DNA from: Stutzerimonas xanthomarina DSM 18231
Lineage (GTDB): Bacteria; Pseudomonadota; Gammaproteobacteria; Pseudomonadales; Pseudomonadaceae
Direction: 5' to 3'
DNA: 64,000 bases
Assembly: GCF_900129835.1 (NCBI RefSeq)
Contig: NZ_FQXA01000001.1
Span: 868,001-932,000 of the forward strand
A program made the translations under genes and the position numbers. The notes beneath the pieces were generated by a model, which was not told the DNA's origin, did no database searches, and worked only from the letters and a program-made list of their open reading frames with translations. Within the stretch, counting starts at the first letter, position 1, and each line of letters begins with the position of its first letter. Shown here piece by piece: positions 38,508 to 47,427 of this stretch.

Positions 38508-41378
38508 TTGCCCGCAAGAACCCAGATCAGCTGGCATTGGCTCGCGTTCCTGATCGCCTTCATTCTACTCATCGCATTAGGCTGGCAGGGCAAGCAAACC
38601 CAGCAACAGGTTCTGGCGACCAACCTCTCGGTCAGCCATAGCCTGGAAGTCATCACCGCGACCCAGGCGATGCTGTCTTCGCTGCAGGACATTGAAACCG
38701 GTTCTCGTGGTTTCGTGTTGACCGGCGATCCCAGTTACCTTGAGCCTTATGAGCTCGGCCTTCGGCAGATCGAAGCACACCGTCGTGGGTTGCAACGGCT
38801 GCTGGAGGATCAGGTTTTCCCGGACCAGAGTTGGTTCGAGCAGCTTGACCGCAACATCGCCGATCGCTTGTTGATCTCCGCCAACAACATCCAGGCCCGC
38901 CGCACCGTGGGTCTGCAACCGGCGGCCGAACGCCTGCACCAGGCCGGCGGCAAACTGATCATGGATCGTCTGCGGGCCCTGCTCGATGCGGTCGAACAAC
39001 AGGAGCGCAAGCAGCTCGCCGCCGCCAACCAGGCCGTGGCCGACACTATCGCACACAGCCGCAGACTGGCACTGATCGGCAGCCTGCTGATTGCAGCGCT
39101 GTCCTTAGCCGCGTTTTGGGCCATTCGCCGTAACCTGCAGATTCGTCAGGCCTTGGCGATCAAGGCGCAAGCTGGCGAAGCGCGTCTGGGCGCCCTGCTG
39201 CAGGCGATTCCCGACAACCTGTATGCCATTGATGGCCAGCGTCGGATCACCGCCCTGTCCCAAGGAAGCGCGGTTCAGGCTCCGGCGCCCGAAGCCATCG
39301 AGTCGCTGCTGCTGGGGCTGCTTCCCCATGCCGATAACTCGTTACAACTGCGCCAGACCACCTGGTGCGAGATGAGCCGGCAGCGGACCTTCGAGGTTCG
39401 TCTGGTGCCTACCGGCCTCGGTGATCACCTGGCGATAGCCCGTGACGTGACCGAGCTGCAACGTAGCCGCGACACGCTCGAGGACCAGAAAATTTTCCTG
39501 CGGCGGGTCGTCGATACCGATGAGAACCTGATCTTCGTGCGCGACGAACAGGGCCGCTTTCTATTGTGCAACCGTGCCTTCACCGCACTGCTCGACGCTC
39601 GGCCCGAAGCCATCGAAGGCCGCCGGGCCGAGGAAATCGCCGGGGCAAAACTGCTGCTGCCTCTGTTGCAGGGCGAAGCCGAGCTGCTGTGTGGCAGTGG
39701 CGAACTGCGCATCACAGAGGTCGGGCTCATGGATACGCACGGCCAGGAGCGCTGGCTCCAAGTAGTCAAGCGCCCCATGACCATGTCCAACAACGTCTGC
39801 TATGTCGTGACCGTTGCGGTCGACATGTCGCTCAGACGCCGCATGGAGCAGATGAAGACCGAATTCATCTCCACCGTCAGCCATGAACTGCGCACCCCGC
39901 TGACCGCCATCCGTGGCGCATTGGGCATGCTGGTCGGTGGCATTGCTGGCGAGATCAGTGACGGCGTCCGGCCGCTGCTGGACATCGCGCACAAGAACAG
40001 CGAGCGCCTGGTCCGCCTGATCAACGACATTCTCGACATCGAAAAGCTCGAAGCAGGGCGCTTGCCCTTCCATTTTGCCCGCTGCGAGGTGCTAACCCTG
40101 GTTGAACAGGCATTGGTCGACCTCAAGCCATACGGCGATGAATACGGCGTCCGTCTTGTTCTCGTGACGCCAAACGGCACGCACCTGGGCGAAGCCAACC
40201 TCGATCCGGACCGCTTCGCGCAAGTGATGGCCAATCTGCTGTCCAATGCGATCAAGCACTCACCGGCTGGCGGTGTCGTCACTGTCGATGTACGTCGCCA
40301 CGGCGACAACCTGGAGATCGGCGTTCAGGATCAGGGGCAAGGCATTCCAGAAGACTTCCGCTCACGCATATTCGAACGGTTCGCCCAGGCCGATTCCTCC
40401 GATGCTCGTAAGCGTGGCGGCACCGGGCTTGGCCTGGCGATCACCCGCTCCCTGGTGCAGCAGATGCACGGTCGGATTGGCTTCGACTCGCAGGAAGGCC
40501 AAGGCACCTGTTTTTGGCTCCGCCTGCCTGTCGCGTCGACTCCGCCAGCCAATACGCCAACGGTCGCGCCAGCGCTGCAGGCCGCAGGCAAGGATGGACC
40601 GGTCGAGCGTATCCTCATCCTTGAACCCGACGCAGCTGCCGCCGAACAACTGGCGACCGCACTGCAGCAACACGGCTACGGCACCTTGATCGCCGACACG
40701 GCTGCCCAAGCGCGAGAAATGCTGGCCGAGTTCAGTGTCCAGGCGCTAACGCTGAGCCCCGCGCTCAGCGACGGGGACAGCATCGCCTTTCTGCAGAATC
40801 TGCGCAGCCAGAATGCCTATCGCCATCTGCCGGTGCTGATCGTCAGCCTCCAGCCCCAACGTCGTGACAATGACGATGGCGCCCTGCGCGGCGGGGCTGT
40901 CGGTGTAATCGACTGGTTGCACAAGCCGGTCGACCCGTCACGGGTCATGGAAGTGGTGCAGGCATGCCTCAGAACCAACGGCGCCCACCCGCGAATTCTT
41001 CATGTTGAGGACGACGAAGATCTGCGCGTTCTGCTCGCCCGGCTGGTCGAGCCATTGGCGATTGATATTCACGGCGCCTCTACGCTTACCGAGGCCCGTC
41101 ACCTGATCGACGAGCAACACTTCGATCTGGCGATCATCGACTTGATGCTGCCCGACGGTGACGGCAGCGAATTGTTCGACCAGCTGGCCCAGAGCGTTCC
41201 GCCCCCGCCCGTGATCATATTCTCCGCGCTGGATTCACCGGTGCACGACAGCCGCCTGGCCCTGCGCCAGTTGGTCAAGTCTCGCCATGACGGCGACGAG
41301 CTCGCCGAGCTGATCCAGCAGCTGTTGCAGACATGGCCGCCCAGCCAAACCCAGGTTTCCGAAGAGGTCAATGCATGA
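38508..41378 (+). CDS. CHASE3 hybrid histidine kinase with two receivers
   Basis: A 956-residue membrane hybrid kinase starting at TTG 38508, with AAAGGAG 7 bases before it. TM1 is about 9-26, a CHASE3 sensor about 40-180 (LQDIETGSRGFVLTGD), TM2 about 187-207. A PAS-like region (about 225-440) precedes HisKA (H459 in SHELRTPLTA) and HATPase. Two receivers follow: the first lacks the Asp (TLSPALSDG), the second is canonical (HVEDDEDL, IIDLMLPD). It ends overlapping the next receiver gene by 4 bases. The 175-base gap before it may hold an internal promoter. Confidence 0.9.
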   Translation: MPARTQISWHWLAFLIAFILLIALGWQGKQTQQQVLATNLSVSHSLEVITATQAMLSSLQDIETGSRGFVLTGDPSYLEPYELGLRQIEAHRRGLQRLLEDQVFPDQSWFEQLDRNIADRLLISANNIQARRTVGLQPAAERLHQAGGKLIMDRLRALLDAVEQQERKQLAAANQAVADTIAHSRRLALIGSLLIAALSLAAFWAIRRNLQIRQALAIKAQAGEARLGALLQAIPDNLYAIDGQRRITALSQGSAVQAPAPEAIESLLLGLLPHADNSLQLRQTTWCEMSRQRTFEVRLVPTGLGDHLAIARDVTELQRSRDTLEDQKIFLRRVVDTDENLIFVRDEQGRFLLCNRAFTALLDARPEAIEGRRAEEIAGAKLLLPLLQGEAELLCGSGELRITEVGLMDTHGQERWLQVVKRPMTMSNNVCYVVTVAVDMSLRRRMEQMKTEFISTVSHELRTPLTAIRGALGMLVGGIAGEISDGVRPLLDIAHKNSERLVRLINDILDIEKLEAGRLPFHFARCEVLTLVEQALVDLKPYGDEYGVRLVLVTPNGTHLGEANLDPDRFAQVMANLLSNAIKHSPAGGVVTVDVRRHGDNLEIGVQDQGQGIPEDFRSRIFERFAQADSSDARKRGGTGLGLAITRSLVQQMHGRIGFDSQEGQGTCFWLRLPVASTPPANTPTVAPALQAAGKDGPVERILILEPDAAAAEQLATALQQHGYGTLIADTAAQAREMLAEFSVQALTLSPALSDGDSIAFLQNLRSQNAYRHLPVLIVSLQPQRRDNDDGALRGGAVGVIDWLHKPVDPSRVMEVVQACLRTNGAHPRILHVEDDEDLRVLLARLVEPLAIDIHGASTLTEARHLIDEQHFDLAIIDLMLPDGDGSELFDQLAQSVPPPPVIIFSALDSPVHDSRLALRQLVKSRHDGDELAELIQQLLQTWPPSQTQVSEEVNA

Positions 41379-41764
41379 GCGACTCCACTAGCCAGCGCAT
41401 CTTGATGATTGAGGACGAGGAGGATATTGCTTTCCTTATTCGCTTCATGCTCGAACGGCACGGATTTGTCGTCGATCACGCAGCAGACGGCCGCCAGGCC
41501 ATGGAAAAGATCACCACATCGAGCCCACCAGACCTGACCCTGATGGACATCATGCTGCCCTACCACGACGGATTGGAGCTGATCGAGCGGCTCCGCGCAG
41601 AAGCCGGCTGGGAACAGGTGCCAGTATTGATGCTGACCGCCAAGGCACGCGAGGCGGACATCGTTCGGGCGCTGGAGCTGGGCGCCGACGATTACGTCAC
41701 CAAGCCTTTCCAGCCGGAGGAACTGCTGGCGCGTATCCGTCGTCTGCTGAGGCGTCCACGATGA
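41375..41764 (+). CDS. Receiver-only response regulator
   Basis: A 129-residue receiver domain: acidic pair in MIEDEEDI, Asp in LMDIMLPYHDG, Thr in MLTAK and Lys in YVTKPF. The C-terminus RRLLRRPR is a short basic tail with no DNA-binding domain. The ATG at 41375 overlaps the hybrid kinase stop (ATGA); an upstream extension of 14 codons is unlikely. Its stop overlaps the outer-membrane barrel gene, linking the signalling genes directly to the polysaccharide genes. Confidence 0.9.
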   Translation: MSDSTSQRILMIEDEEDIAFLIRFMLERHGFVVDHAADGRQAMEKITTSSPPDLTLMDIMLPYHDGLELIERLRAEAGWEQVPVLMLTAKAREADIVRALELGADDYVTKPFQPEELLARIRRLLRRPR

Positions 41765-42900
41765 TGCGAACGTCATTTACCTTGGCATTGCCCGTATGGC
41801 TGCTGTCCTCGATGGCACTGGCCGACGTCGCGACCGCCCAACGCCAGGTCGATGCCCAGCAACTCGGCGCCGCAGCAGCGACACTGGAAGCGCAACTGGC
41901 AAGGCAACCCGGCGACAGCGAGGCGCTGTACCTGCTGGCCCGGGTGCGCGCCTGGCAAGGACAACCCGAGCAATCGTTGCCACTGTATGAGCAGCTGTTG
42001 GAACGCGAGCCGGATAACGCCGACTACCTGCTCGGGCAGGGCCAGGCATTGCTGTGGGCAGGTCGCCCCCAGGCCGCCCTAGTCTCGCTGGAGCGCGCCG
42101 TGGAGATCGCACCGGACTATGCCGACGTCCAGCAGGCGATGCAGCAAGCACGGGCATCGCTGACCTCGCCCATCACGACCACAGCGCCGGCTGCCAGCGC
42201 CACCACGGCACAACGGCGACATGAACTGGAGCTTTCAGCCCGCCAGGACTGGCTGGACAGCGGTTTCGACAACTGGCGTAGCCAACGGCTGGATTACGCC
42301 TCGACGCAACCGGAAGGGCTCGGCTGGTACGGCGCATTGCTGCGCGAGCAGCGCTTTGGCGAATGGGACCAGGGCGTCGAGGCGGGCGCGGTGATCGCGC
42401 TGGACGACAACTGGACGCTGCAACCCGAAGTCGGCTATCAGCCTTCGCCCTATTTCCTGCCCCAATGGCATGCCGATCTACGCCTGCAACGGCGACTGTC
42501 GGCGGGCTTCCTCGGCGCTGTCAGCGTGCGCCGCACCGAATACGAAACCACCCGCGTCGAGCGGCTGGCCCTCAGCGCCGAACGCTACTGGAACGCGTGG
42601 CGTGCGGGCTACACACTGAACATCACCGACGTAGCCAATGCCGGCACGCCGGTCGGACACGACCTGGCGCTGGACTACTACTATGCAGGCCTCAGCTATG
42701 CTGGCCTGCGCCTGACCATCGGTGAAGAGGAAGCGGTCGAGGAACAGCAGCTGATCACCAGCGATGTACGTGCCCTCAGTCTGCAGGGCCGCCATTGGCT
42801 GGACACCCGCTGGGCGATGACCTGGGAAGTCGGCCAGCATCGTCAGGGCGACTACTACACGCGGCGCTGGCTGCAGCTCGGCCTGCGTCATGCTTTCTGA
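41761..42900 (+). CDS. TPR and YaiO-type outer-membrane beta-barrel protein
   Basis: A 379-residue protein with a signal peptide (cleavage after ALA near residue 21). Residues about 25-130 form TPR-like helical repeats (LYLLARVRAWQGQPEQSL, YLLGQGQALLWAGRPQAAL). Residues about 155-379 form an alternating, aromatic-rich barrel of the YaiO family ending in Phe. TPR plus barrel is the layout of polysaccharide exporters such as PgaA, PelB and BcsC, but with far fewer TPRs. Placed next to a membrane glycosyltransferase it is the likely outer-membrane exit for its polymer. It overlaps the next gene by 11 bases. Confidence 0.82.
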   Translation: MMRTSFTLALPVWLLSSMALADVATAQRQVDAQQLGAAAATLEAQLARQPGDSEALYLLARVRAWQGQPEQSLPLYEQLLEREPDNADYLLGQGQALLWAGRPQAALVSLERAVEIAPDYADVQQAMQQARASLTSPITTTAPAASATTAQRRHELELSARQDWLDSGFDNWRSQRLDYASTQPEGLGWYGALLREQRFGEWDQGVEAGAVIALDDNWTLQPEVGYQPSPYFLPQWHADLRLQRRLSAGFLGAVSVRRTEYETTRVERLALSAERYWNAWRAGYTLNITDVANAGTPVGHDLALDYYYAGLSYAGLRLTIGEEEAVEEQQLITSDVRALSLQGRHWLDTRWAMTWEVGQHRQGDYYTRRWLQLGLRHAF

Positions 42901-44005
42901 GTTCTGCCCGGTCTGGCTGTGCGAGGCACCGCGCAGAGCCTGGCTGGCCATCTGGCCCGAAGACGGCATGCTGCAACTGGCGCTTTATTGCGCGCTGAGC
43001 CTGGGCGCGCTGACGCTATTGGTGATGTTCCAGGTCATGCTGCTCGGTGAGGTCGCTCGCCGCCGCTCAGCGCGGCGGCAAACCTTCAACGACCAATGGC
43101 GGCCGTTCTTCGCACTGTGCAGCCTGGGTGACGCGCTGCCCGATCCGGTTCCAGCATTGCCTCGCAGCCGCCGGCTGTGGTTCCTGTTGCAGTGGAACCG
43201 CACTCAGCTGCAACTGCGCGGCGCGGCGCGTGAGCGCATGAATCACGCGCTGATCTCGCTGGGCATGGACCAACAGGCCCTGGCGCTGCTGCGCGGTCGG
43301 GTCCGCAGCAAGCTGATCGGCCTGACCTGTCTGCGTCATCTGGCCGACCCCGCCTATTGGCAAGCCGTACAGCCACTGCTGATGAACCGCAACGTGACCG
43401 TCTCACTGGCCGCCGCGCAGACATTGATTGCGATGGACACGGCCCGCGCCATGCAGCTGATCTTGCCAACCGCCGTAACCCGCCCCGACTGGGCCTTGCC
43501 GCGCCTGGCGAGCCTCTGTCAGCAGGCCGGTGAGCAGGCGGTGACCTTGCCTTTACTGGTCACCCTCTCCGGTTCCGAAGATCCGCGCCGCGAGCGACTG
43601 GTGCCTTTGCTGGTGCATGGCGACCCCCGTCACGCCGCGCCCTGGGCCCGCGCGCGGCTGGAAGAGGACGCGGCGCCTGAGCAGGTGCAGGTCGCGCTAC
43701 GCTGCCTTTGCGAACTGGGCGATCCGCGTGACCGCGGCCGCCTGCTGCGAGCTCTGCAACACCGCCATGAGAATGTGCGCCTGGCTGCCCTGCAAGCCCT
43801 GCATAAACAAGCCCGCGCTGACGACAGCGAACTGTTCATGCCGTTACTGGGCGACCCCAGCTGGTGGGTCCGCCAGGCCGCTGCAGACAGCCTGGCAACA
43901 TTACCGGGTGTCACCTCGGAACGGCTGCTGGCGCTGTTCCAGCAAGTGCATGATCGCTACGGGCAAGACGCCCTGCGTCGCGCCATGGCGGAGCTCAAGC
44001 GGTGA
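42890..44005 (+). CDS. Membrane-anchored HEAT-repeat protein
   Basis: A 371-residue protein with one membrane segment (about 27-50), a basic stretch (RRRSARR) and then HEAT-like helical repeats (ALRCLCELGDPRDRGRLLRAL, VRLAALQALHKQA, WWVRQAAADSLATL). The basic stretch follows the helix, so the repeat domain should be cytoplasmic. It lies between the barrel protein and the glycosyltransferase, overlapping both genes. A scaffold between the synthase and the signalling proteins is inferred; the family gives no enzymatic role. Confidence 0.78.
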   Translation: MLSEFCPVWLCEAPRRAWLAIWPEDGMLQLALYCALSLGALTLLVMFQVMLLGEVARRRSARRQTFNDQWRPFFALCSLGDALPDPVPALPRSRRLWFLLQWNRTQLQLRGAARERMNHALISLGMDQQALALLRGRVRSKLIGLTCLRHLADPAYWQAVQPLLMNRNVTVSLAAAQTLIAMDTARAMQLILPTAVTRPDWALPRLASLCQQAGEQAVTLPLLVTLSGSEDPRRERLVPLLVHGDPRHAAPWARARLEEDAAPEQVQVALRCLCELGDPRDRGRLLRALQHRHENVRLAALQALHKQARADDSELFMPLLGDPSWWVRQAAADSLATLPGVTSERLLALFQQVHDRYGQDALRRAMAELKR

Positions 44006-45402
44006 CTATCGACTGGCTGTGGTGGCTGCAACTGGGCTTCATTGTTTATTTCCTGCTGCTTAACGGCATGTACCTCCTGCTCAACGTGCTATCGATGGTC
44101 AGCCTGATAGGCTATATCCGCCAGCGTGCCGAAACCGGCGAGATCGCACCCTATCTAGGCGTAGAGCCGCCGGTCTCGGTGCTGATGCCCGCGTTCAACG
44201 AAGAAGCGACGATCCGTACCTCGGTGCGCTCGATGCTGCAGTTGCAGTATCCCGAGTTCGAAGTGGTGGTGATCAACGACGGCTCGAAGGACAACACCCT
44301 CGCCGTGCTGATCGAGGAATTCGAACTGGTGCCGCATCCCGAGCCGCTACGCCAGGCCGTGGCGCATCAGCCGGTGCAGGCGATCTACCGCTCACGGCGC
44401 TACGCCAATCTGCGGGTCATCGACAAGGCCAACGGCGGCAAGGCCGACGCACTTAATGCCGGCATCAATGCCGCGCGGCACGGGCTGTTCTGCGGTGTCG
44501 ACGCCGACTCTATTCTGCAGCGCGACAGCCTGTTGCGCGTTGTCCAACCCTTCCTCGAAGACGAACGCACGGTCGCCGCTGGCGGCACGGTCCGCATCGC
44601 CAACGGCTCGGAGGTGCGCGGTGGTTTTTTGATCCGTGCCGCACTGCCGAGCAACTGGCTGGCACGCTTTCAGATCGTTGAATACCTGCGAGCCTTTCTG
44701 TTCGGCCGCCTCGGCTGGTCACCGATGAACGCCGTGCTGATCATCTCCGGCGCCTTCGGCCTGTTCGACAAGGAACGGGTCATGGCCGTCGGCGGCTACC
44801 GCACCGACACGGTGGGCGAGGACATGGAACTGGTGGTGCGGCTGCATCGCTATCACCGGCAAAAGCGCATTCCCTACCGCATCCGCTACCTACCCGACCC
44901 GATCTGCTGGACCGAATGCCCGGAAGACCTTGGCACCCTCGGCCGTCAGCGCAGTCGCTGGCAACGCGGGCTGGCAGAGAGCCTGAGCCGCCACGCACGC
45001 CTCGCCTTCAGCCTGCGCGGCGGCACACCGGGCTGGCTGGCCTGGCCGTTCATGGCGTTGTTCGAATGGATCGGACCGCTGATCGAACTGGTCGGCTACG
45101 GCTTCATGATTGGCGGCTTCGTGGTCGGCGTCGTGTCCTACGCCGCGCTGGCCGCGTTCCTGCTAGTCGCGATCGGCATGGGCATCCTGCTCTCTGTCAA
45201 CGGCCTGCTGCTGGAAACCATGTCGTTTCGCGTCTACGAACGCCGCCGCGACATGCTGCGGCTGTTTCTCATGGCCGTGCTGGAAAACGTCGGCTATCGC
45301 CAGCTGAATACGCTCTGGCGTTGCCGCGGGCTGTGGCAATGGTTTTCGCGGCGCAAGCATCAATGGGGAACGATGCGCCGCAGCGGAACCTGGGGGCAGT
45401 AG
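44002..45402 (+). CDS. Processive family-2 membrane glycosyltransferase
   Basis: A 466-residue GT2 enzyme with an N-terminal helix (about 8-32), a catalytic domain and about four C-terminal helices. Motifs: VINDGS (90-95), VDADS (166-170), GEDME (272-276, the TED-like base) and QRSRW (316-320). This is the D, DxD, ED, QRxRW set of processive synthases such as PgaC and hyaluronan synthase. It should polymerise a sugar nucleotide and extrude the chain through the membrane. No PilZ or MshEN c-di-GMP-binding domain is fused. GTG start at 44002 overlaps the HEAT gene. The TAG stop lies inside a palindromic repeat. Confidence 0.88.
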   Translation: MTIDWLWWLQLGFIVYFLLLNGMYLLLNVLSMVSLIGYIRQRAETGEIAPYLGVEPPVSVLMPAFNEEATIRTSVRSMLQLQYPEFEVVVINDGSKDNTLAVLIEEFELVPHPEPLRQAVAHQPVQAIYRSRRYANLRVIDKANGGKADALNAGINAARHGLFCGVDADSILQRDSLLRVVQPFLEDERTVAAGGTVRIANGSEVRGGFLIRAALPSNWLARFQIVEYLRAFLFGRLGWSPMNAVLIISGAFGLFDKERVMAVGGYRTDTVGEDMELVVRLHRYHRQKRIPYRIRYLPDPICWTECPEDLGTLGRQRSRWQRGLAESLSRHARLAFSLRGGTPGWLAWPFMALFEWIGPLIELVGYGFMIGGFVVGVVSYAALAAFLLVAIGMGILLSVNGLLLETMSFRVYERRRDMLRLFLMAVLENVGYRQLNTLWRCRGLWQWFSRRKHQWGTMRRSGTWGQ

Positions 45403-45715
45403 GGTGGGTCGCGCTCTACCGATCCACCGCGTGCCGCGTGCCGCCATCGGTGGATGTAAAAGGCGACATCCACCCTACGCATGGCCAGCTCTTCATCGAC
45501 GCTTTGAGAACGCACGGCTCGTAGGGTGGATCACGCTCTACCGATCCACCGCAGTGCCGCGTGCCGCCATCGGTGGATGTAAAAGGCGACATCCACCCTA
45601 CAATGGCCAGGTCTTCATTGAGGCTTTGAGGACGCACGCTCGTAGGGTGGATCGCGCTTTACCGATCCACCGCGGTCGCAAAACAAGGCGGACGTAAAAA
45701 GCGACACCCGGCCTC
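45399..45715. repeat. Tandem palindromic repeat, 2.6 units of about 122 bases
   Basis: Unit 1 is 45399-45520, unit 2 is 45521-45641, and a degenerate third unit runs to about 45715. Each unit has a palindromic 80-81 base core bounded by GTAGGGTGG and CCACCCTAC with inner GATCCACC/GGTGGATG, then a 40-42 base spacer (ATGGCCAG...TTCAT...GCTTTGAG...GACGCAC type). The spacers are also alike, so the whole unit was duplicated. The right arm of unit 3 is decayed. The GT2 stop codon TAG is at 45400-45402, inside unit 1. Confidence 0.9.
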
Positions 45716-45729
45716 GGCATGCTGATGGT

Positions 45730-47223
45730 TTACAGCTTTATCCAAGTGGCCTTCAGCTCGGTGTACTTGTCGAAGGCATGCAACGACTTGTCGCGGCCGT
45801 TGCCGGACTGCTTAAAGCCGCCGAATGGCGCCGTCATGTCGCCGCCGTCGTACTGGTTGATCCACACGCTACCCGCCCGCAACGCCTTCGCCGTCAGGTG
45901 CGCCTTGGACAGATCAGCCGTCCACACTGCCGCGGCAAGGCCGTACGGCGTGTCGTTGGCAATGCTCACCGCCTCGGCGGCGGTGTCGAAGGTGATCACC
46001 GACAGCACCGGTCCGAAGATTTCTTCGCGGGCGATTTTCATGGCATTGCTGACGCCGTCGAAGATGGTCGGCTCAACGTAAAGGCCGCCTGTGTCCTGCA
46101 TCGTCCGCTGGCCGCCGATCAGCACCTTCGCACCGTCGTTGCGACCGGCTTCGATGTAGCCGAGCACGGTGTCGAGCTGCTGGGTATCGACCAGCGCGCC
46201 GACGTTGGTGGCCGGATCCAGCGGGTTACCGGGCTTCCAGCCCTTGAGCGCCTCGACCACCATCGGCAGGAAGCGCTCCTTGACCGAGCTTTCGACCAAC
46301 AGCCGCGAGCCAGCGGTGCAAACCTCGCCCTGGTTGAAGGCGATGGCGCCAGCCGCAGACTTCGCTGCGGCCTCCAGGTCCGGGGCATCGGCAAAGACGA
46401 TGTTCGGGCTCTTGCCGCCGGCCTCCAGCCAGACGCGCTTCATGTTCGACTCGCCGGCGTAGATCATCAGTTGCTTGGCGACCCGGGTTGAGCCGGTGAA
46501 CACCAGCGTATCGACGTCCATGTGCAGCGCCAGCGCCTTGCCCACGCTGTGGCCGTAGCCCGGCAGCACGTTGAGCACGCCCGGCGGAATGCCCGCTTCG
46601 ATCGCCAGCTGCGCGACTCGAATGGCGGTGAGCGGAGACTTTTCGGATGGTTTGAGGATTACCGAATTGCCCGTTGCCAGCGCCGGCCCGAGCTTCCAGC
46701 AAGCCATCATCAGCGGGAAATTCCACGGCACGATGGCCGCCACGACACCCACCGGTTCGCGCGTGACCAGGCCCAGTTGATCATGGGGCGTGGCCGCCAC
46801 TTCGTCGTAAATTTTGTCGATCGCCTCGCCAGACCAGCGCAGTGCATTGGCCGAGCCCGGCATGTCGACGTTCAGCGAATCGCCAATCGGCTTGCCCATG
46901 TCCAGGGTTTCCAGCAGCGCGAGTTCTTCGGCGTTAGCCTGAATCAGATTGGCGAAGCGAATCATCGTCGCCTTGCGCTTGGCCGGGGCCATGCGCGACC
47001 AGACGCCGGACTCGAAAGCCATGCGCGCGCTAATCACGGCGCGGTCGGCGTCGGCCTCGTCACAGCTCGCCACCTGCGCCAGCACCCGCCCATCGACCGG
47101 GCTGATGCAGTCGAAGCTGGCTCCGGCGCTGGGCGCAGTGTATTCGCCCTGGATGAAGGCCCGGCCTTCGATGCGCAGGTCGCGGGCACGCTGTTGCCAA
47201 TCGGCAAGAGTCAGGGTGGTCAT
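45730..47223 (-). CDS. kauB: NAD(P)-dependent aminoaldehyde dehydrogenase KauB/PuuC
   Basis: A 497-residue aldehyde dehydrogenase. The catalytic Cys is in NQGEVCTAGSRL and the general-base Glu in LEAGGKSPN. The cofactor segment VPWNFPLMM and FTGSTRVAK are present. KauB oxidises 4-guanidinobutyraldehyde and 4-aminobutyraldehyde to the acids; it therefore takes the product of SpuC (encoded at 17480) to GABA, and may also serve the gamma-glutamyl route. The start at 47223 was chosen over a frame extension of 8 codons. It is divergent from gabT2 across 204 bases, as in P. aeruginosa. Confidence 0.9.
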   Translation of the reverse strand: MTTLTLADWQQRARDLRIEGRAFIQGEYTAPSAGASFDCISPVDGRVLAQVASCDEADADRAVISARMAFESGVWSRMAPAKRKATMIRFANLIQANAEELALLETLDMGKPIGDSLNVDMPGSANALRWSGEAIDKIYDEVAATPHDQLGLVTREPVGVVAAIVPWNFPLMMACWKLGPALATGNSVILKPSEKSPLTAIRVAQLAIEAGIPPGVLNVLPGYGHSVGKALALHMDVDTLVFTGSTRVAKQLMIYAGESNMKRVWLEAGGKSPNIVFADAPDLEAAAKSAAGAIAFNQGEVCTAGSRLLVESSVKERFLPMVVEALKGWKPGNPLDPATNVGALVDTQQLDTVLGYIEAGRNDGAKVLIGGQRTMQDTGGLYVEPTIFDGVSNAMKIAREEIFGPVLSVITFDTAAEAVSIANDTPYGLAAAVWTADLSKAHLTAKALRAGSVWINQYDGGDMTAPFGGFKQSGNGRDKSLHAFDKYTELKATWIKL

Positions 47224-47427
47224 GTGGCGTCCTCGGTAGTCTGTCAAATAATCAGAAAGGCACCCTAAACCAGCGGCACCAGGCCTATCAATATTTTTTA
47301 CGCTGCAGCCGGTTCCCGCCTTGTTTTGTTCGTTTTATTAAACATAGACTCGCCAAAACCGCTGGGCGCTCGGGTGATATCGCGCTACAGCATAGCCGTC
47401 GAACCCGTCACCTTGCCGGAGCTAGCC

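Noticed and set aside
45399-45715. CRISPR-like array
   Set aside because: Units are about 80-base palindromes with similar, not unique, spacers, only 2.6 copies, and no cas gene nearby.
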